Shown: positions 24,101 through 36,640, counted from the first letter of the stretch. The stretch is DNA of 64,000 nt from Gnetum montanum (GCA_015680685.1 MNCI01000811.1:176381-240380); one strand, 5' to 3'. Notes: generated by a model not told the origin, from the sequence alone. Translations and numbers: made by a program.

Positions 24101-24580
24101 GGCATGAGCAAATCCTCTACGCATTGTGGGCTTACCGTACGACATGTAGAACAGCTACAAGTAAGACTCCTTACAGTCTTGTTTACAGATCTAAAGTGGT
24201 GTTACCTCTTGAATTGCAGGTTCCATCACTTCGGATGATCCTCTCAAATGTTGTGGACAAGACTCAAAACAACGAGGCAAGGATCATTGATCTTGACTCC
24301 ATAGAGGAGGAGTGTGTCCAAATAGTTAGTTGCATCGAATGGTACTAGGATAAACAATAGCAGAAACATCACTGCAACTTACATCAATGGCCAATCAAAA
24401 AGGGGGACCTAGTCTTCAAGGCTGTTCATGAACTTGTAAGCAAATTCTCAACCAACGGGGAAGGCCCTTTCATAGTTACAAAGGTCTATGAGAATGGGGC
24501 ATTCAAACTAGCTGATATGGATGGCAACAAGTACGAAAATCTTGTCAACCACTTGTACCTCAAGCCATACTATGTTTGAC
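21150..24580 (+). pseudogene. pol: E2 pol remnant (RT, RNase H, aRNase H, integrase)
   Basis: Homologous to E1 pol along its length, but with many stops and indels. Best stretch: 21951-22748, RT from IFSDYLLKRLNDYADDI (YADD, a change from YVDD) through RNase H (YIYLATSNTSIAALLCQKRD). The aRNase H end is at 23176-23424 (NKNTIADVLAMLAL), the integrase zinc and core region at 23540-24050, and the integrase C-terminal part at 24124-24348 (YRTTCRTATSKTPYSLVY). The end NHLYLKPYYV lies near 24575. Not functional. Confidence 0.85.
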
Positions 24581-24621
24581 ACAATGGATTACATCAGATA
24601 AAAAGAAAGGTAAGCAAAATG

Positions 24622-24900
24622 TCTACTACAATGTAAAACTAGCACAGATAGTCTACTATGACTATAAATTGGCACAACATGTCTGCTATGAAGTTAAACT
24701 AGCATAGCACATCCTTGGGCTATGACATAAAACTGGCACCCACAACATCATTCGCTACAACCTTAAACTAGCTATCCACCATTTGCTACAATGTTAAACT
24801 AGCACAATAGTCTACTAGGACCTTAAACTAGCACATCACAGTCTGCTAGGACCTTAAACGAGCACACTCAATAGTATACCAAGAATTTAAATTAGGTTCG
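24622..24900 (+). repeat. E2 junction array J3 (about 9 units)
   Basis: Units like AGTCTACTATGACTATAAAT, AGTCTACTAGGACC and AGTCTGCTAGGACC, each followed by TTAAACTAGCAC. One CCTTGGGCTATGACATAAAAC unit parallels the CCTGGA-type units of E1. It lies between pol and the 3' non-coding region. Confidence 0.7.
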
Positions 24901-26282
24901 TGGTGCAATGCTCCCCAATGCACACATGACTCTTGTGAACAAGCAAGTGTGCACACTTTCAAACTTTCTAGATAACATTTGGTGGGATATTGTAGTTCTA
25001 GGATGCAATTCATGTCATCAAGGAAAAACCCTCTGGAACACATGGAGCATCACCACCTTGGCATCTTGTTGACCTTCCGAAGCTACCGCTACTACAGCCA
25101 ATCATCCTGGTAGTAGCTCTTGTCTTCAGCACTTGCTACTAGAGTCCTAGCACTATTGTAGCCTAGCCATAATTTTTCCATCCTCTAGCCCTCACCATTG
25201 TCTAAGTCCAAGAGGTGTTCAACTATTAGGCTTCTCACCTTGCAGCTAGATTACATGATGTTTTCCTTGGTTATGGAATCCTGAGCACTTGCATCACCAC
25301 CGCTCCTAGCTTCTTCAATCCTAACCTTTTCAGCTTGCTGCTGCCAAAACTAGTGGTGGCCTTCCTACTTTTGACATCATGCACATCAGACACAACACTC
25401 ACCACTCTAGTAATGTCCAGATCAAGCAGGGCTTTGCCCTCACTTCACATCATGATTGCTTTTTTTTTTGGTTTTCTCTCTGTTGTGTTTGCAAGATAAA
25501 ATCCAAGATGGCATTGTTCAGGGATGTGTTTCACCACAGGAGCAAGGCACTACATTGCTCCAAAGCATCTGCTTCAATTAGCCTAGCTATTTAAAAGTGC
25601 ATACACTACTCTTCCTTTCAACCAACTTAATCCTCATTCCCTATACTTGTAGTTTCTCAAATCTCCTTTACAAGTTTTCCCAATGTACAAATCCCTTTCA
25701 CATGCCCAACCGCCAAGTTCATGGTGGATGTAACACAACTTGTCCCATGAGAAGCCTCTACAGGTAGGTCAAAGCCCCACATGGATGTAACATAGCTCAT
25801 CTCGAGGAGGAAACACCTACCCTATAGCAACAAAAAGGTTACCTTCATGCGAACATGGGTGTGTAATGAAAAGAAAAAAAGAGCAAAAAGCTCAAAAAAA
25901 GAGACAAGTGCCTAAAATAAATGGCATAGCAACTGCTTTACAATCACTTTGGCCATGAATCGACCATCTCTAAGCACTCTAGTGAGAGGTCAAAGGCCAA
26001 CAAAGAAAGACACCCATGCATGTTGACTCCTCATAAGCACTCCAACGAGGGATCATGCTATAGCAATAGTTTTTCAAAGCATCACATTTTACATTCATTT
26101 CTTCCCCAAACCTATTTCCTCAAATCCATCCCTTGCCCCCTTACCTTACAATCACTCTCCCAGTACTTTCAAACATAGTGAAGCATGGTCCAAGTAGGCA
26201 CTGAAGAGCAGTGTTGCTATCTTGTTCTTCATGGTGTTTCATATTCTTTGTTGACATCTCTCAGGAAAATCCTCTAGACATC
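24901..26282 (+). other. E2 3' non-coding region
   Basis: No gene is supported. Contains the acceptor-like block 25470-25495 and A-rich stretches around 25870-25910, comparable with the E1 region 18601-19456. Confidence 0.45.
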
Positions 26283-26298
26283 AACAAAGAGGGGCCAT

Positions 26299-28602
26299 TG
26301 AAACACCATAAATCTTAGGACTCTCATAATTTAGCCAAGTCTTAAAATTTTGGCAAGGATCTCTACAAGCATGGTGTCATGTTGGACTGTGCAGACAATA
26401 TGGCACCCTAGAATTCCTAATGCTTACAAAATTTCTTTCAATCCTACTTGCCACCCTCTATAGCATAATCAATGTAGAACCTAGCCACAAGGCCAGTTTG
26501 CATAAAAGAGGCACCAGGGGTAGACCGTACAATCCAGCAAATTTTCTATCACCGGGGCTGATAGGCTTGCTACACCTTCTAGCTTGCCCAGCTTGACGCC
26601 TAACCTAGCTAACGGTCTACCTAGGGACCATGCTAGGAGTTGTTGAAAGTGTTCAGGATGAGTGAAATAGCTCAGCAAGTTTTCTAACTTCGAGACCCAC
26701 TATGCTACGCTATGCTGCACAGTGTAGCAGGCCTCAAGGAGACTAAACAAGCACCAAAGATGCAGTTGCGAATAACTCGGCCCCTGGGGTACCTACCCCA
26801 TTTAATCCCTAAAGCATGAGCAACGTGATGCAGCAAAAATGTGGTAAATTTCATCAATAATCCTCTTCATTTGATCACTACGTTGTGCTACGCTACACAA
26901 TGTAGCACAACGTAGTGGGGTTTTGCTATGGCAATGCTTCTAGAGAGACTGATTTTGGTGAAGTGAACATATTTTCCCCTACCTTAACCATCAAGCATGC
27001 TTATTTTTCCATCACACTAGGACATGATCATCATCTTGTGACAAAATGTTTGCAAAATGAGTTAGAATCGAAGTAACATAGGGTGCTAAGCTATGCTACG
27101 CTACACAGTGTAGCATAGTGTAATAGGGAAAAAATGCACAAAGGTCCTTTGCCAAGTGGTTCCAGCAAGAGAATTGCACTCGGCCACACTCCAGCCTCCA
27201 AGACTACCTATCCTACTTTGCCCTTGAGCCCTAAGTAAATTTTCTTGATAAAGCATTGCAGATCAGATAGCAATTCATGTCACACTCACTGCTATGTTGT
27301 GCTACAGCACAGCGTAGAAAGGACACAAAGCCTAAAACTATCCCAAGGATAGACTTCATAGGTCCCAAGACCTTTCAACTTGGAAAGTAGGATTGCTAAT
27401 TATTGTAGTTGCTTTCCCAGCAAGATATTTTCATCTTTCAAGCATAAACAATTTCTCTCAAGACAAGCGGCTACACTACGCTATGCTCTGCAGCGTAGTG
27501 TAGCATAGCATGTGGGTGTCTACCCTACACAAATATTCTAGGCAACGTAAACAGCGTAACACTCGCATGGAAGCATCAAGACATCTCTAGTTAGCTCTAG
27601 AACTTGTTGGCAATGGTCACTCCCTTCTTGACATTTCTTCAACAGACAAGGATCAGCAAGTTTGCTTTGTTTTGCACCCCCCTTATTACTCCTAAAGTTG
27701 TCCCTACACTTGACCTCGCTCACAAGAGTAGGGAAGACGTAGTCCTGGAGCACAAGCTTCACTTTGCATTCATTGTTAGTATTCTTTGTAACAGACATGG
27801 TAGTTCCCTAGATTTTAGCACATGCAGTTCAAGTAGTATGATCATAACGTAGCAGGTTTCACATCCAGCATTACATAGCACCATAGCATAGTCATGTTTG
27901 CACTCTGTGGAACCTAGGACACATGGCGTCCAAACCACATCTTTCTCCTACTCCTAACTCTATAAATATTCCAACGAAGAGTGTTCAAAGGGTTGGCTTT
28001 TAAGGTTGTCTTCTAGCATTTTTTGGCTTTTGGACTAGGCTTTCTTGTGACTGGCATTTTGACATTTGGCTCTCTGGTGATGGGCTTGGGCAAAGAGATT
28101 GGCAAGTGGATAGTTAACAAGCAGCAAACCCCAACAATAGCATCTCCCGATCTCTTCTAGCCTAGCAAGTAGCAGCTCATCAGTCCCTGTTAGTAGGTTG
28201 CTGGTAGCAGTCCAAGACCTGTGACCATATTTTTCTGTTGTAAGTTGTGCCTATTCACACTGCACATCAGTTGTACACCTTCAGCCAAACAAAGATCAAA
28301 TCCCTTGATCTTGGGATAGTGCACTCTCTCACTTAAGCCTATTTCATTTTGTTTTGCTATTACCATATTTTCTATCATTTCTTATTAGTTTACATTTATT
28401 GCTTAAATTACACATAACATCTTTAAAAAAATTGTTTACAAAAGGTTATTGTACACCAGTTAAGTCACTGTTTGATCAACTAGACCATTTAGGACACCCC
28501 GTTTCCATTTTTCTCCAGCATAGCCCTCGTGCAGATCCAAGGTTAAGTTGTATACCCAGTAACCTCTTGGTTTTCCAGCCACCAACATTTTTGGTCTCTA
28601 CA
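26299..28602 (+). repeat. E2 3' LTR (about 2.3 kb)
   Basis: Starts TGAAACACC after the polypurine tract and ends TGGTCTCTACA. U3 at 26690-27520 holds repeated CTACGCTACACAGTGTAGC palindromes. TATA box TATAAATA at 27961-27968. The U5 motif is at 28461-28500 (AAGTCACTGTTTGATCAAC, AGACCATTTAGGACACC). The end GGTTTTCCAGCC aligns with U5 of E1. Confidence 0.75.
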
Positions 28603-29600
28603 AGTCGTCCACTCATAGTGAACTCCTTTCTTAAGCAAGTGGTGCATGGGCTATAACTTATCTGTAAGCCTAGCAATGAATCTACAAATAAACTATAGTC
28701 TCTCTTGTAATCCTCAAAGCTCTTCAATGTTGATAGGTGCTACCAATTTGGATATGGCCTTAACCTTATCAAGATCTACATGTATCCCTACCTTAGAGAC
28801 TACAAAGCCAAGCATCTTATCGGTCTTGACACCAAAGACACAATTCTTAGGATTAAGCCTAAGCTTATATTTGAGGCATCACTTAAGCACCAAATCTAGG
28901 TCATTAGCTATTTTAGCATTCATGGCTATGTCATCTACATAATCATTAAGCAAACCTAAAGCATAATCACTAAAGATATAGGTCATGGCTCTCTGGTATG
29001 TCACCATAGTGTTCTGAAGGCCAAAGGGCATCATGGTATAACAAAAAGTACCCCATGCAATCATAAAGGTTATGCTAAGTTGGTGTTCTAAGTTGATCCT
29101 AATTTTGTTATATCCCAAGAATCTATCCATAAAGGACAACAAGCCATGTTTGGATGTAGTATCGATAAGTTGATCAATACTAGGCAAAGGAAATTCATCC
29201 TTGATGGTGGCTTTATTTAAGTCTCAAAAATCAATGCAAAATACAAATACTCCCACTTTTCTTAGGGGCTACCACTATGTTGGATACCCATTTTGCATAA
29301 TCTATAGCCCTAATGAAACCTACTTGGTAGAGCTTTGAGATTTCATCACGAACTACCAAGGCCAAATCAAGTCTAACCTTGTGCACTTTTTGCTTAACTA
29401 GTCTAACGCTAGGATCTAGTATGATGTTGTGTTGGACTAGGTGTGGGTCTAAGCCTGGCATATCTTCATATGACTAGGCAAATTTCTTAATGTTATTTTT
29501 TAAGACTTTAGTGATGTCTTGGGCACATTGAGGCTTTAGTGTGGAACTTAATTTAAGGGTTTTCTCCTCACCACTATGTACAATGCACTCTTGGATCATG
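28603..29600 (-). pseudogene. pol: Pol fragment (RT) of the element hit by E2, probably E4
   Basis: Reads on the minus strand from about 29590: MPGLDPHLVQHNIILDP, GFIRAIDYAKWVSNIVVAPK (29461-29231), then SIDQLIDTTSKHGLLSFMD and YVDDIA (29187-28879). It ends at HYEWTT at the E2 border. Stops and a frameshift occur. Domain order and position relative to J2 (30935-31015) make it the RT of E4; the rest would lie beyond E2, outside the window. Confidence 0.7.
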
Positions 29601-29697
29601 AGGTGACTTTTCTACCAATTAATTTAAGGGTTTTCTCCTCACCACTAGTGCCCCAGTACAATGCACTCTTGGATCATGAGGTGACTTTTCTACTAAT
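29549..29697 (-). repeat. Tandem duplication of about 71 bp
   Basis: Two copies of a unit that reads TTAATTTAAGGG..TTTTCTCCTCACCACTA..ACTTTTCTAC. On the minus strand the unit encodes a KSHLMIQECIVLGH-like RT segment. The same sequence recurs in the inverted repeat at 30279-30714. Confidence 0.7.
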
Positions 29698-30278
29698 TGA
29701 GCTACAAGTTGGTTTTAACACACCATTTTAGCACTTTCTTAAGGTAGTCTAGGACTTGCTTAAATGTAGCTCCATAGGTGGAGAAGTCATCCATGAATAC
29801 TTCTACACCACCATTGATCTACTATTGAAAAAATGCTCAAGACTAGGCATTCAAATGTGGTAGGAGCATTGCATAAACCAAATGGCATCCTGCAATATGT
29901 AAAAGTCCCCTAGGGACTTGTGAATGTTTTCTTTGCCTAGTCTTCTAATGTAATTTGAATTTAGTTATAGCCACTATAACCATCTAGAAAAATATAGTAA
30001 TAATGCCTAGATATTGTGTTGAGAAACTAGTCAACAAAGGGTAACAAAAAGTGATCATTGAATGTTACCACATTTAGTAGCTTGAAATCGATGCAAACCT
30101 GCCACTTGCTACCTTTCTTTAGTACAATTACAAGTGGGCTAATCCACTCACTATTTGCAATGAGATAGATGAACCTTGGCTTGAGGAGTTGCTTAATTTC
30201 CTCCTTGACAATTTTCCTTAATTTGGGATTCAATTGCCTTTGTGGTTGTTGTTTTGGCCTCATGGCTAGTGTGACATC
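29698..30278 (-). pseudogene. RT fragment of a different Ty3/gypsy lineage
   Basis: Minus strand: QRQLNPKLRKIVKEEIKQLL, SEWISPLVIVLKKGSKWQV (30290-30027), then DGYSGYNQI and RMPFGLCNAPTTFE further on. The MPFGLCNAP form differs from MPFGLKNAG of E1-E4 and is typical of Athila and other Ty3/gypsy lineages. Frames are broken by stops. It abuts an LTR-like arm at 30279 and looks like recombined debris. Confidence 0.6.
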
Positions 30279-30714
30279 CAAAAACATCAATGGCTAGAAC
30301 ATTGAGAGGTCCACAAGCATACAACCTAACCCCAAATATGTGTGAGTGTCATGTTGGAAAACTAAAATGAGGTGCCTTGAATGGTCTTGTTGATTAGACA
30401 AGGACTTACATGGTGTTAAAACAATGCACTCTTAGAGCATGAGGTGACTTTTCTACCAAAAAGTCACTCTTGCATTGTNTCTTTAGTGGAGGTTCCTATG
30501 ACTAGTGCCCCAGTACAATGCAAGAGTGACTTTTTGGTAGAAAAGTCACCTCATGATCTAAGAGTGCATTGTTTTAACACCATGTAAGTCCTTGTCTAAT
30601 CAACAAGACCATTCAAGGCACCTCATTTTAGTTTTCCAACATGACACTCGCACATATTTGGGGTTAGGTTGTATGCTTGTGGACCTCTCAATGTTCTAGC
30701 CATTGATGTTTTTG
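30279..30714. repeat. Near-perfect 200-bp inverted repeat with N at both edges
   Basis: Arms 30279-30478 and 30515-30714 are reverse complements with about two mismatches, around a 36-bp spacer. Each arm contains the U5 motif (AAGTCCTTGTCTAATC, AGACCATTCAAGGCACC), an LTR-end-like tail and the RT-derived segment. Unknown bases lie at 30479 and 30715. The arms are far better preserved than their surroundings. Confidence 0.85.
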
Positions 30715-30934
30715 NTCATATCAACCAAAAGAATATTAAGTAACATGTGGATAAAAGTGAATAAATAATGTTAATATGCCATAAAACATATGCAAATCTA
30801 ATGCAGTCAAGGCCATCCCAGGTCATTAATGAGATGAGGTCAATTCAAAGAAGTACAATAGAGGTGAACAAAGGTTACATAAAGTTCAAACAAGGGAAAA
30901 TATAAGAAGTAAGGCTACAAATGATCAATAAAGG

Positions 30935-31015
30935 TCATAATTTTGCCAGTGTAAGGCCTTAGCAGGCCATGATGCCAATTTAAGGCCCTAGCAGGCCATG
31001 GTCATATGGTGTCAA
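30935..31015 (-). repeat. E4 junction array J2 (short)
   Basis: Two or three units. On the minus strand: GGCCTGCTAAGGCC + TTACACTGGCA and GGCCTGCTAGGGCC + TTAAATTGGCA. It lies between the RT side and the antisense-gene side of E4. The flanks 30716-30934 and 31016-31640 are A/T-rich with nothing recognisable. Confidence 0.65.
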
Positions 31016-31639
31016 ATAGTGATCAAGGAAAATCAAACCCCACTATTTGATACCATTTAAAGGCCGAACAAAGGCAAATAGAGCTATAATAAGACAAAAA
31101 AAGAACATATAGAGCTATATAGAGGCCATAGAAGGTCAACCATGTCCATAAGGCAACATAAGTCTAAAAAATAACCCAAAACATTACATAATAAGTTTAA
31201 AATAAAGTAAAATAGTCAAATTTGGTTAATATAGGTAAAAAATGGCTAATTTTTTCTAGTTTTAGACCTTATTGGTCCATATTTTGAGGCTACAAGGCTA
31301 TTGGGTGAGTTTAGACATCAATCAGGGTTGTTTCTAGACTGTCTAGACCTAAAAATCAAGTGCTTTGAGGCTTTCATGCTGGGCTCAATGTGGAAACAAG
31401 GACCCTTAGTGTGGAGACCAAGGAAAATATGTCTTTGAATTTTAGAGGTCCAAAATTGAGGTCCCGAGACCTTCCCAAGGTAGCATAGGGTCAGATCCAT
31501 CAAAATTCAATTCCCCAACAATCTATAAAGGCCAAAAAGTAGGTTCTGAAGCCTTCTACCCTTGTTTCCATGCTGGCCAAAGCTACTCTAGCATGAAAGA
31601 ATGGGGGAAATGGATTTTGGAGGTTGGGAAAAAGCTAAA

Positions 31640-33960
31640 CAAGTAAAATATTAAGGCTGTGAGGTCATGGGCTTATCTAATGAAGATCTTTGATTTTCAA
31701 AAGTGTCATTTTATCCCAAAAGTGAAAAAGAAACTTTCCCCCCTTGTTTCCATGCTAGGAAGGTTACTCCAACATGGAGGAAGCAAGAATCCTAGATCTA
31801 GCCCAATTTAGGTTACAAATGACTGTGCATGTTGCCTCCTAGGATTGTGAAGGTTAAGAGCTATGGATCCATGTTAAAAATTGATAATTTTGAGTATCCC
31901 TAAGTGCTTTTTTTGGCTTACTCCTTTTATTCCACATTGAATATAGAAATCTTAGAATGGAAAACAAGTGGGACTAAATTTTTAACCAATTTTGACCTCA
32001 ATCAACTTTGCATGTCAACCTTCAAGGCTACCAGACTGGGGTTTGGTATCAAGTTTTGGTGATTTGGAGTATCCCTAAGTGGTTTTATAGCCTCCCCATT
32101 TCTTTCATGTTGGTAATAGAAATATCAGCATGGGAAACAAGTGAGAGTGGATTTTTGACCAATTTTGACCTCAATCAACTTTGCATGTTAACCTTCGGGT
32201 CTACCGAGGGTCGAGGACTACGGTTTGTTACTAAAACTGGTAATCTTAGAGGTTTTTTAAGTGGTTTTTAAACTTCTCCACTCTTTCCATGCTAGGAGAT
32301 TCCATGTTCAACATGGAAAAATGGGGGAAAATATTTGTGATGCTTTATTATCACTTTCAGTCATGCATGCAGGTTCCTAAGTTTGTTGGCAATGATGATG
32401 AATGTTTGCTATCAAAATCTGGCTGTCTTGAATATTAATGAGTGGTTTTTGGGCTTCCATCCCTTTCCAAATTGGAGTTTTCATGCTCAACATGGAAAAA
32501 TTGAAAAAAATATTTTTTGTGATTTTTGGTTGATTTTGACCATGAATGCAAATTTTTGAGGTTGATAGTGATGACTGCTGCTACTTGATGTTAAAATTTC
32601 ATTGTTTCAAGTTTGATAGAAAATTTTTTGAACTTCCCCCCATTTTTCCACACTTGGGCTTCCATGATCAATGTGTAAAAATAGGGGGAAATCTTTTTAA
32701 TCATTTTTTATCATTTTCAGGTGTGCATGTAAGCTTCCTAAGTTGTCGATATCAATTGCTAACATCTAATGTTAAAATTTGGTTATCTTAAAGTTCATAA
32801 GGTAATTTGTGGGCTTCCCCCCTTCCACACTAGGACTTCTATTTTTAATGTGGAAAATTAGGGGAAATGCTTTTTGGTTACTTTTGGCCACTCTTAGACA
32901 TGCATGCAGGCTTTCCAAGTTGTTGGTGATGATGACTACTACTCAATGTCAAATTTTGGTTATTTCAACATTGATAAAGCATTTTTTTTACTCCCTCCCC
33001 CCATTTTTTCTACACTAGGGCTTTCATACTCACCATGAAAAATTAGGAGGGAAAGCTTTTTGATCACTTTTGATCACACATGCAAGCCCCTAATGTTATC
33101 GGTGTCGCCTACTGTCATCTGACACTAAAATTTGACTATTTTAAGGGTCATAGGTAATTTTTTGGACTTCCTCCCCTTTCTCCATGCTTAGTGTGCAAAA
33201 CTAGGGAAAAATATTTTTTGGTCATTTTTTATCAATTTGGGCATGCATGAGTGCTCACAAGGTTACTGGCTTTGGTCATCAGTGCCTAAGGTCAAGATTT
33301 AGTTGTTTTGGAGGTTGCAAGGGGGTTTTCAGGATTTCCCCCATTTTTCCAAACTAGGGGTGGAAGGATCAATGTGGAATAAATCCCCTAAATTAAGAAA
33401 CTTAGATCGAGGCTAGATCTGCAAGTAATTGACCATGCATGTTGACCTCCAAGGTTTTTGGTGTCGATGGTCAATGTTAGGTGTCAAGATTTGATAGTTT
33501 GGAGGCTTCTAAGTACCTCATGAAACTTTCCCCCTTTCTTCCACATTGGGAATGGAAGCCCCAACATGGGATAAAATGGATGGTAGATATGTACTATTTT
33601 TGACCCATTTTGGGGCTTTAGGAAGCTCCAAAGGGTTCCAGCATGGTCTAGGGGTCATCGTGCCTCAAAAAAATGGTCATTAAGTCATCAACTTAGGTCA
33701 TTTTTGGCTTCCACTCATCTATCCACACTAAAGGTGAAAGGCTTAGCATGGAAGAAGTCCCCCAAGCCTAGAAAACACCAAATCCTAGGTTTGGTAAGAT
33801 TCTGACGCTAATAGAGATACTTGGAGGGGTTCTAGGACATGTGGGGCCTCTTTGGAGTTAAATGTATGCTAGATGGGTTTTGGGAGGCAAGACTAATTAC
33901 TAGCCCCCTTCTTCAATATTGGGAATTTTTGCCCCAGTGTGGAAGTCCATGGTGGTTACC
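31640..33960. repeat. Tandem array of diverged ~180-bp units upstream of the E4 antisense gene
   Basis: A TGCATGCAGG-like anchor followed by a GTTGxTGxTGA stretch recurs near 31825, 32008, 32184, 32365, 32545, 32724, 32902, 33074, 33240 and 33440, i.e. every 167-200 bp. Each unit also carries a TTTCCATGCTAGG...CAACATGGAAAAA pair. Units are well diverged. Open frames here are repeat-derived. Confidence 0.65.
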
Positions 33961-34533
33961 CATGCTCATATTTTACCTAAATTGAAAAAGGTAAGTTTAG
34001 GTTGCTAAAAATAGAAAGATATTTGTAAGTATAAAAAATTTGTAAAATGATAAACATGTGTCCACACTGGGTATCTTATTCCTAGCATGGATGCATGGTA
34101 AGGTTAACATAATGTCTTAAGTGTTGAAATTAGGAACAATCTCAGCATTGAAGTAAGTTTTATCAAAAGGTAAGGTGTAGTGTGAGGCCCATAATTCAAA
34201 AATTAAAAATTTTTGAAAGTAAAATTGTTTCCCCCATAAAACCAATGTGAACTAAATTTTTCCATCTTTTTCTTCAATGCACATGTAGTCATGGTGCACT
34301 AAATTAGCAACTGGGATTCTTTTAGGTTTAGGTGTGTTTTATAAGTCAAAATTTGCAAAATTTTAATCATAATTGTCATTCTTTAGAAACAACGCATTGA
34401 AGGACAGCTTTGGCAGAGATTCTTATGGTAGCCACAACCAATCTTTACCATGGAAGCCTCCCATCTCCCCTAGAGCTAGCGTAGAACTCTCATCTTTTTC
34501 AAATTTTTCCCTTTTCTCTATGTTGAGACTGCC

Positions 34534-36640
34534 ATGGTGCCCAAACAGAGAGGAAAAAGAAAAAATCCCATAATTCAGAGGATGGATGAGCATTTAAAGG
34601 AGTTATCAGAGGTTCCTAAGCCTATCTCGATCCAAGCTCCATCTTTCATTGCTCCATGGTAGGCAATTCTATCTATTTTTATCTTTTCTTTCATTAGCTT
34701 TTTGCTAGTTTTTTTGCCTTCCAAGTGTTAGGGCCAATTTTTTAAATCTACTTCGATGGGAAAATTAAGTTATAATTCTAACAAAATCCCACCTCCTATT
34801 ATGGCTGCTTCCATGTAGATCTATGGTTGTTTTATTGCTTTAACTGTTGTAGATTTGATTTTGAAAATAGGCCTTGATGTTTTGTGCTTTTCTCTCAAAA
34901 TCTTGGGTTATCATTGTTCTTTTAGATCTAGGCCTTAGGATTTGTTAAAATTAAATTTTAACCAACTCCTACCCCATTACTTTGATGTGAATTTAAATGG
35001 TTTGTAAGGGTTTTAGCTATTGGAACCATTTTAATGGCTATATGAAGTTTAGGTTGTGGGGATTTTGAAGTTTTGTTACAAAAAATCAAGCCACATTGTG
35101 TATTTTTTTCTTAGTAAAATGACTACATATTTGTGAAATCAAAGGTTATGTGTTTGTAGCCCTTTGTTTAAACTTCCTAATGGTTGTTATCTTGTTTAAT
35201 TTGGCTTTGAAATGAGGGAGTTATGGCTATTTTCCTAATGTTGCATAGTTAGGTTGTTTGCACCACTTTTGTAATTTCATGTAGATTTGTAAACATTTCA
35301 TAAGAAAATAGCCAAGGAATTTCCTTCAGCTTTAAAATGGAGGTGAAATAACTTTGATTGGATTTAAAATTATTTTTTTATGAATTTTTTGCTAAGGTTG
35401 TGTAGATCATGGTAAAACTCACGAAAATAGAAGTGGCTTATCTTTTTCTTTTTCTAGGAGAGTAAAAGCTTTTTCTATTAAATAAGTTTTTTTTATGGTT
35501 TCATGGCTTTTTCTAAGCTTATCATGCTTTTTTCTAAATTTGTGCATAGTTTAGATGCTTTTTCCAAATTTATACATGCTTTGCATAAGTTTAGATGCTT
35601 TTTCTAAACTTATGCTTGTTTTTTTTTCAAATTTATGCATAATTTAGATTCTTTTTCCTAAATATATGCATAATTTAGACTAAGATATAGTTTTGTTTAT
35701 AATTTTTTTAGTTATAAAGGCTATAAAATATGGTACCAATGTTTTTATTGAACTTCTCAAGCTAATTTATATAAATACCTAAGAGCTTTTTACAGAAGCT
35801 AATTTAACTTCTAACTTAGGGAGTTTTCTATAAATTTTTAAGGAAATTCCAATTGGTCATAATGAAAGATTATGTAAAGTTGTGATGAAATTACTTAGGC
35901 TAATTTAGAAAAACACCTTAGAGCTTTTTATAGAGGCTAGTTTCACCTTTGACTAGATGTTTTGTCTAAATTTTCTAAGTAACTCTAATAGGCCAAAATT
36001 ATTTTGCTTTGAAAGGTTGTGATAATGCATTTTTATGGAATTTCTTAAGCTTATTAGATAAACATATTAGAACTTTCTACAAAGGCTAATTGTACCCTCT
36101 GACTAGATGTTTTGTCTAAATTTGTAAAGAAATTCTAACTAGTCACAATGTTCTTGCCTTATTTTATGTAGGGTCTTCTTGAGGCCTATTCTCATTATAG
36201 TGGAGTTGGTAGGAATTTTGTGCTACATTGTTCATCCCAAGACCAATACTCCACCACATGACATGCCTCTTTGGAAGCTCTTGTTGTGGTTCTAGCCTAG
36301 GGTAAGGGACTTCCTTACCTACCTCCTTAGGAACTTCAGTGTGATGTTGTGGTCACACTTGTCCATGAATGTAGCTAGGCTTATTGTGGAGAATGGCCTT
36401 CCACATCTACCCTTGAAAGTCATGGAGCCAGAATCTCCCCAAGTTTGATATACTTTATGTTTTAGGTTTTTAAAGTTATGATTTTGGCTATTGGTTACTA
36501 ACTGGCTATATGTTGTTGTATTTTAGATCTTAGGAGACATTGGCTATCCTAATAGTGAGGGTGGGAATGATCCACCACCTCTTCCCCAATGGCTACTCAG
36601 TAGCCTCCTTCAATTTAGCTTGTTGGCTATTTGTTTTCAT
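34534..36640 (+). pseudogene. E4 antisense gene: exon 0, intron, part of exon 1, internal deletion
   Basis: Opposite to E4 gag and pol. Exon 0 (34534-34658) starts MVPKQRGKRKNP, is basic and ends in phase 2 before GTAGGC, as in E1 and E3. Intron 1 runs to 36171 (TTTTATGTAG). Exon 1 from 36172 reads PILIIVELVGILCYIV, then FSVMLWSHLSMNV, the FCP/NIF-like domain with Glu in place of the catalytic Asp; it has one TAG. Homology stops near 36445. A stretch after AG at 36538 (ACATTGGCTATCC, DPPPLPQW) resembles the last exon, so exons 2-6 seem deleted. The weak donor makes expression unlikely. Confidence 0.6.

Larger units (their letters stand above)
21041..28602 (+). mobile_element. E2: 3' half of an older Tat-like element
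   Basis: Contains the decayed pol, J3, 3' non-coding region, polypurine tract and 3' LTR; the antisense gene of the same element lies left of E1 at 1107-2115. E2 ends at 28602 inside a minus-strand RT/RNase H frame (HYEWTT), so it inserted into an older element. Confidence 0.75.

Noticed and set aside
32008-33018. Three plus-strand open frames with Phe/Leu-rich products
   Set aside because: They fall within the 180-bp tandem array and have no conserved relatives in the other elements.
34373-34573. Open frame overlapping the E4 antisense start in another frame
   Set aside because: The frame at 34534 aligns with exon 0 of E1 and E3 and ends in the right phase; this one does not.
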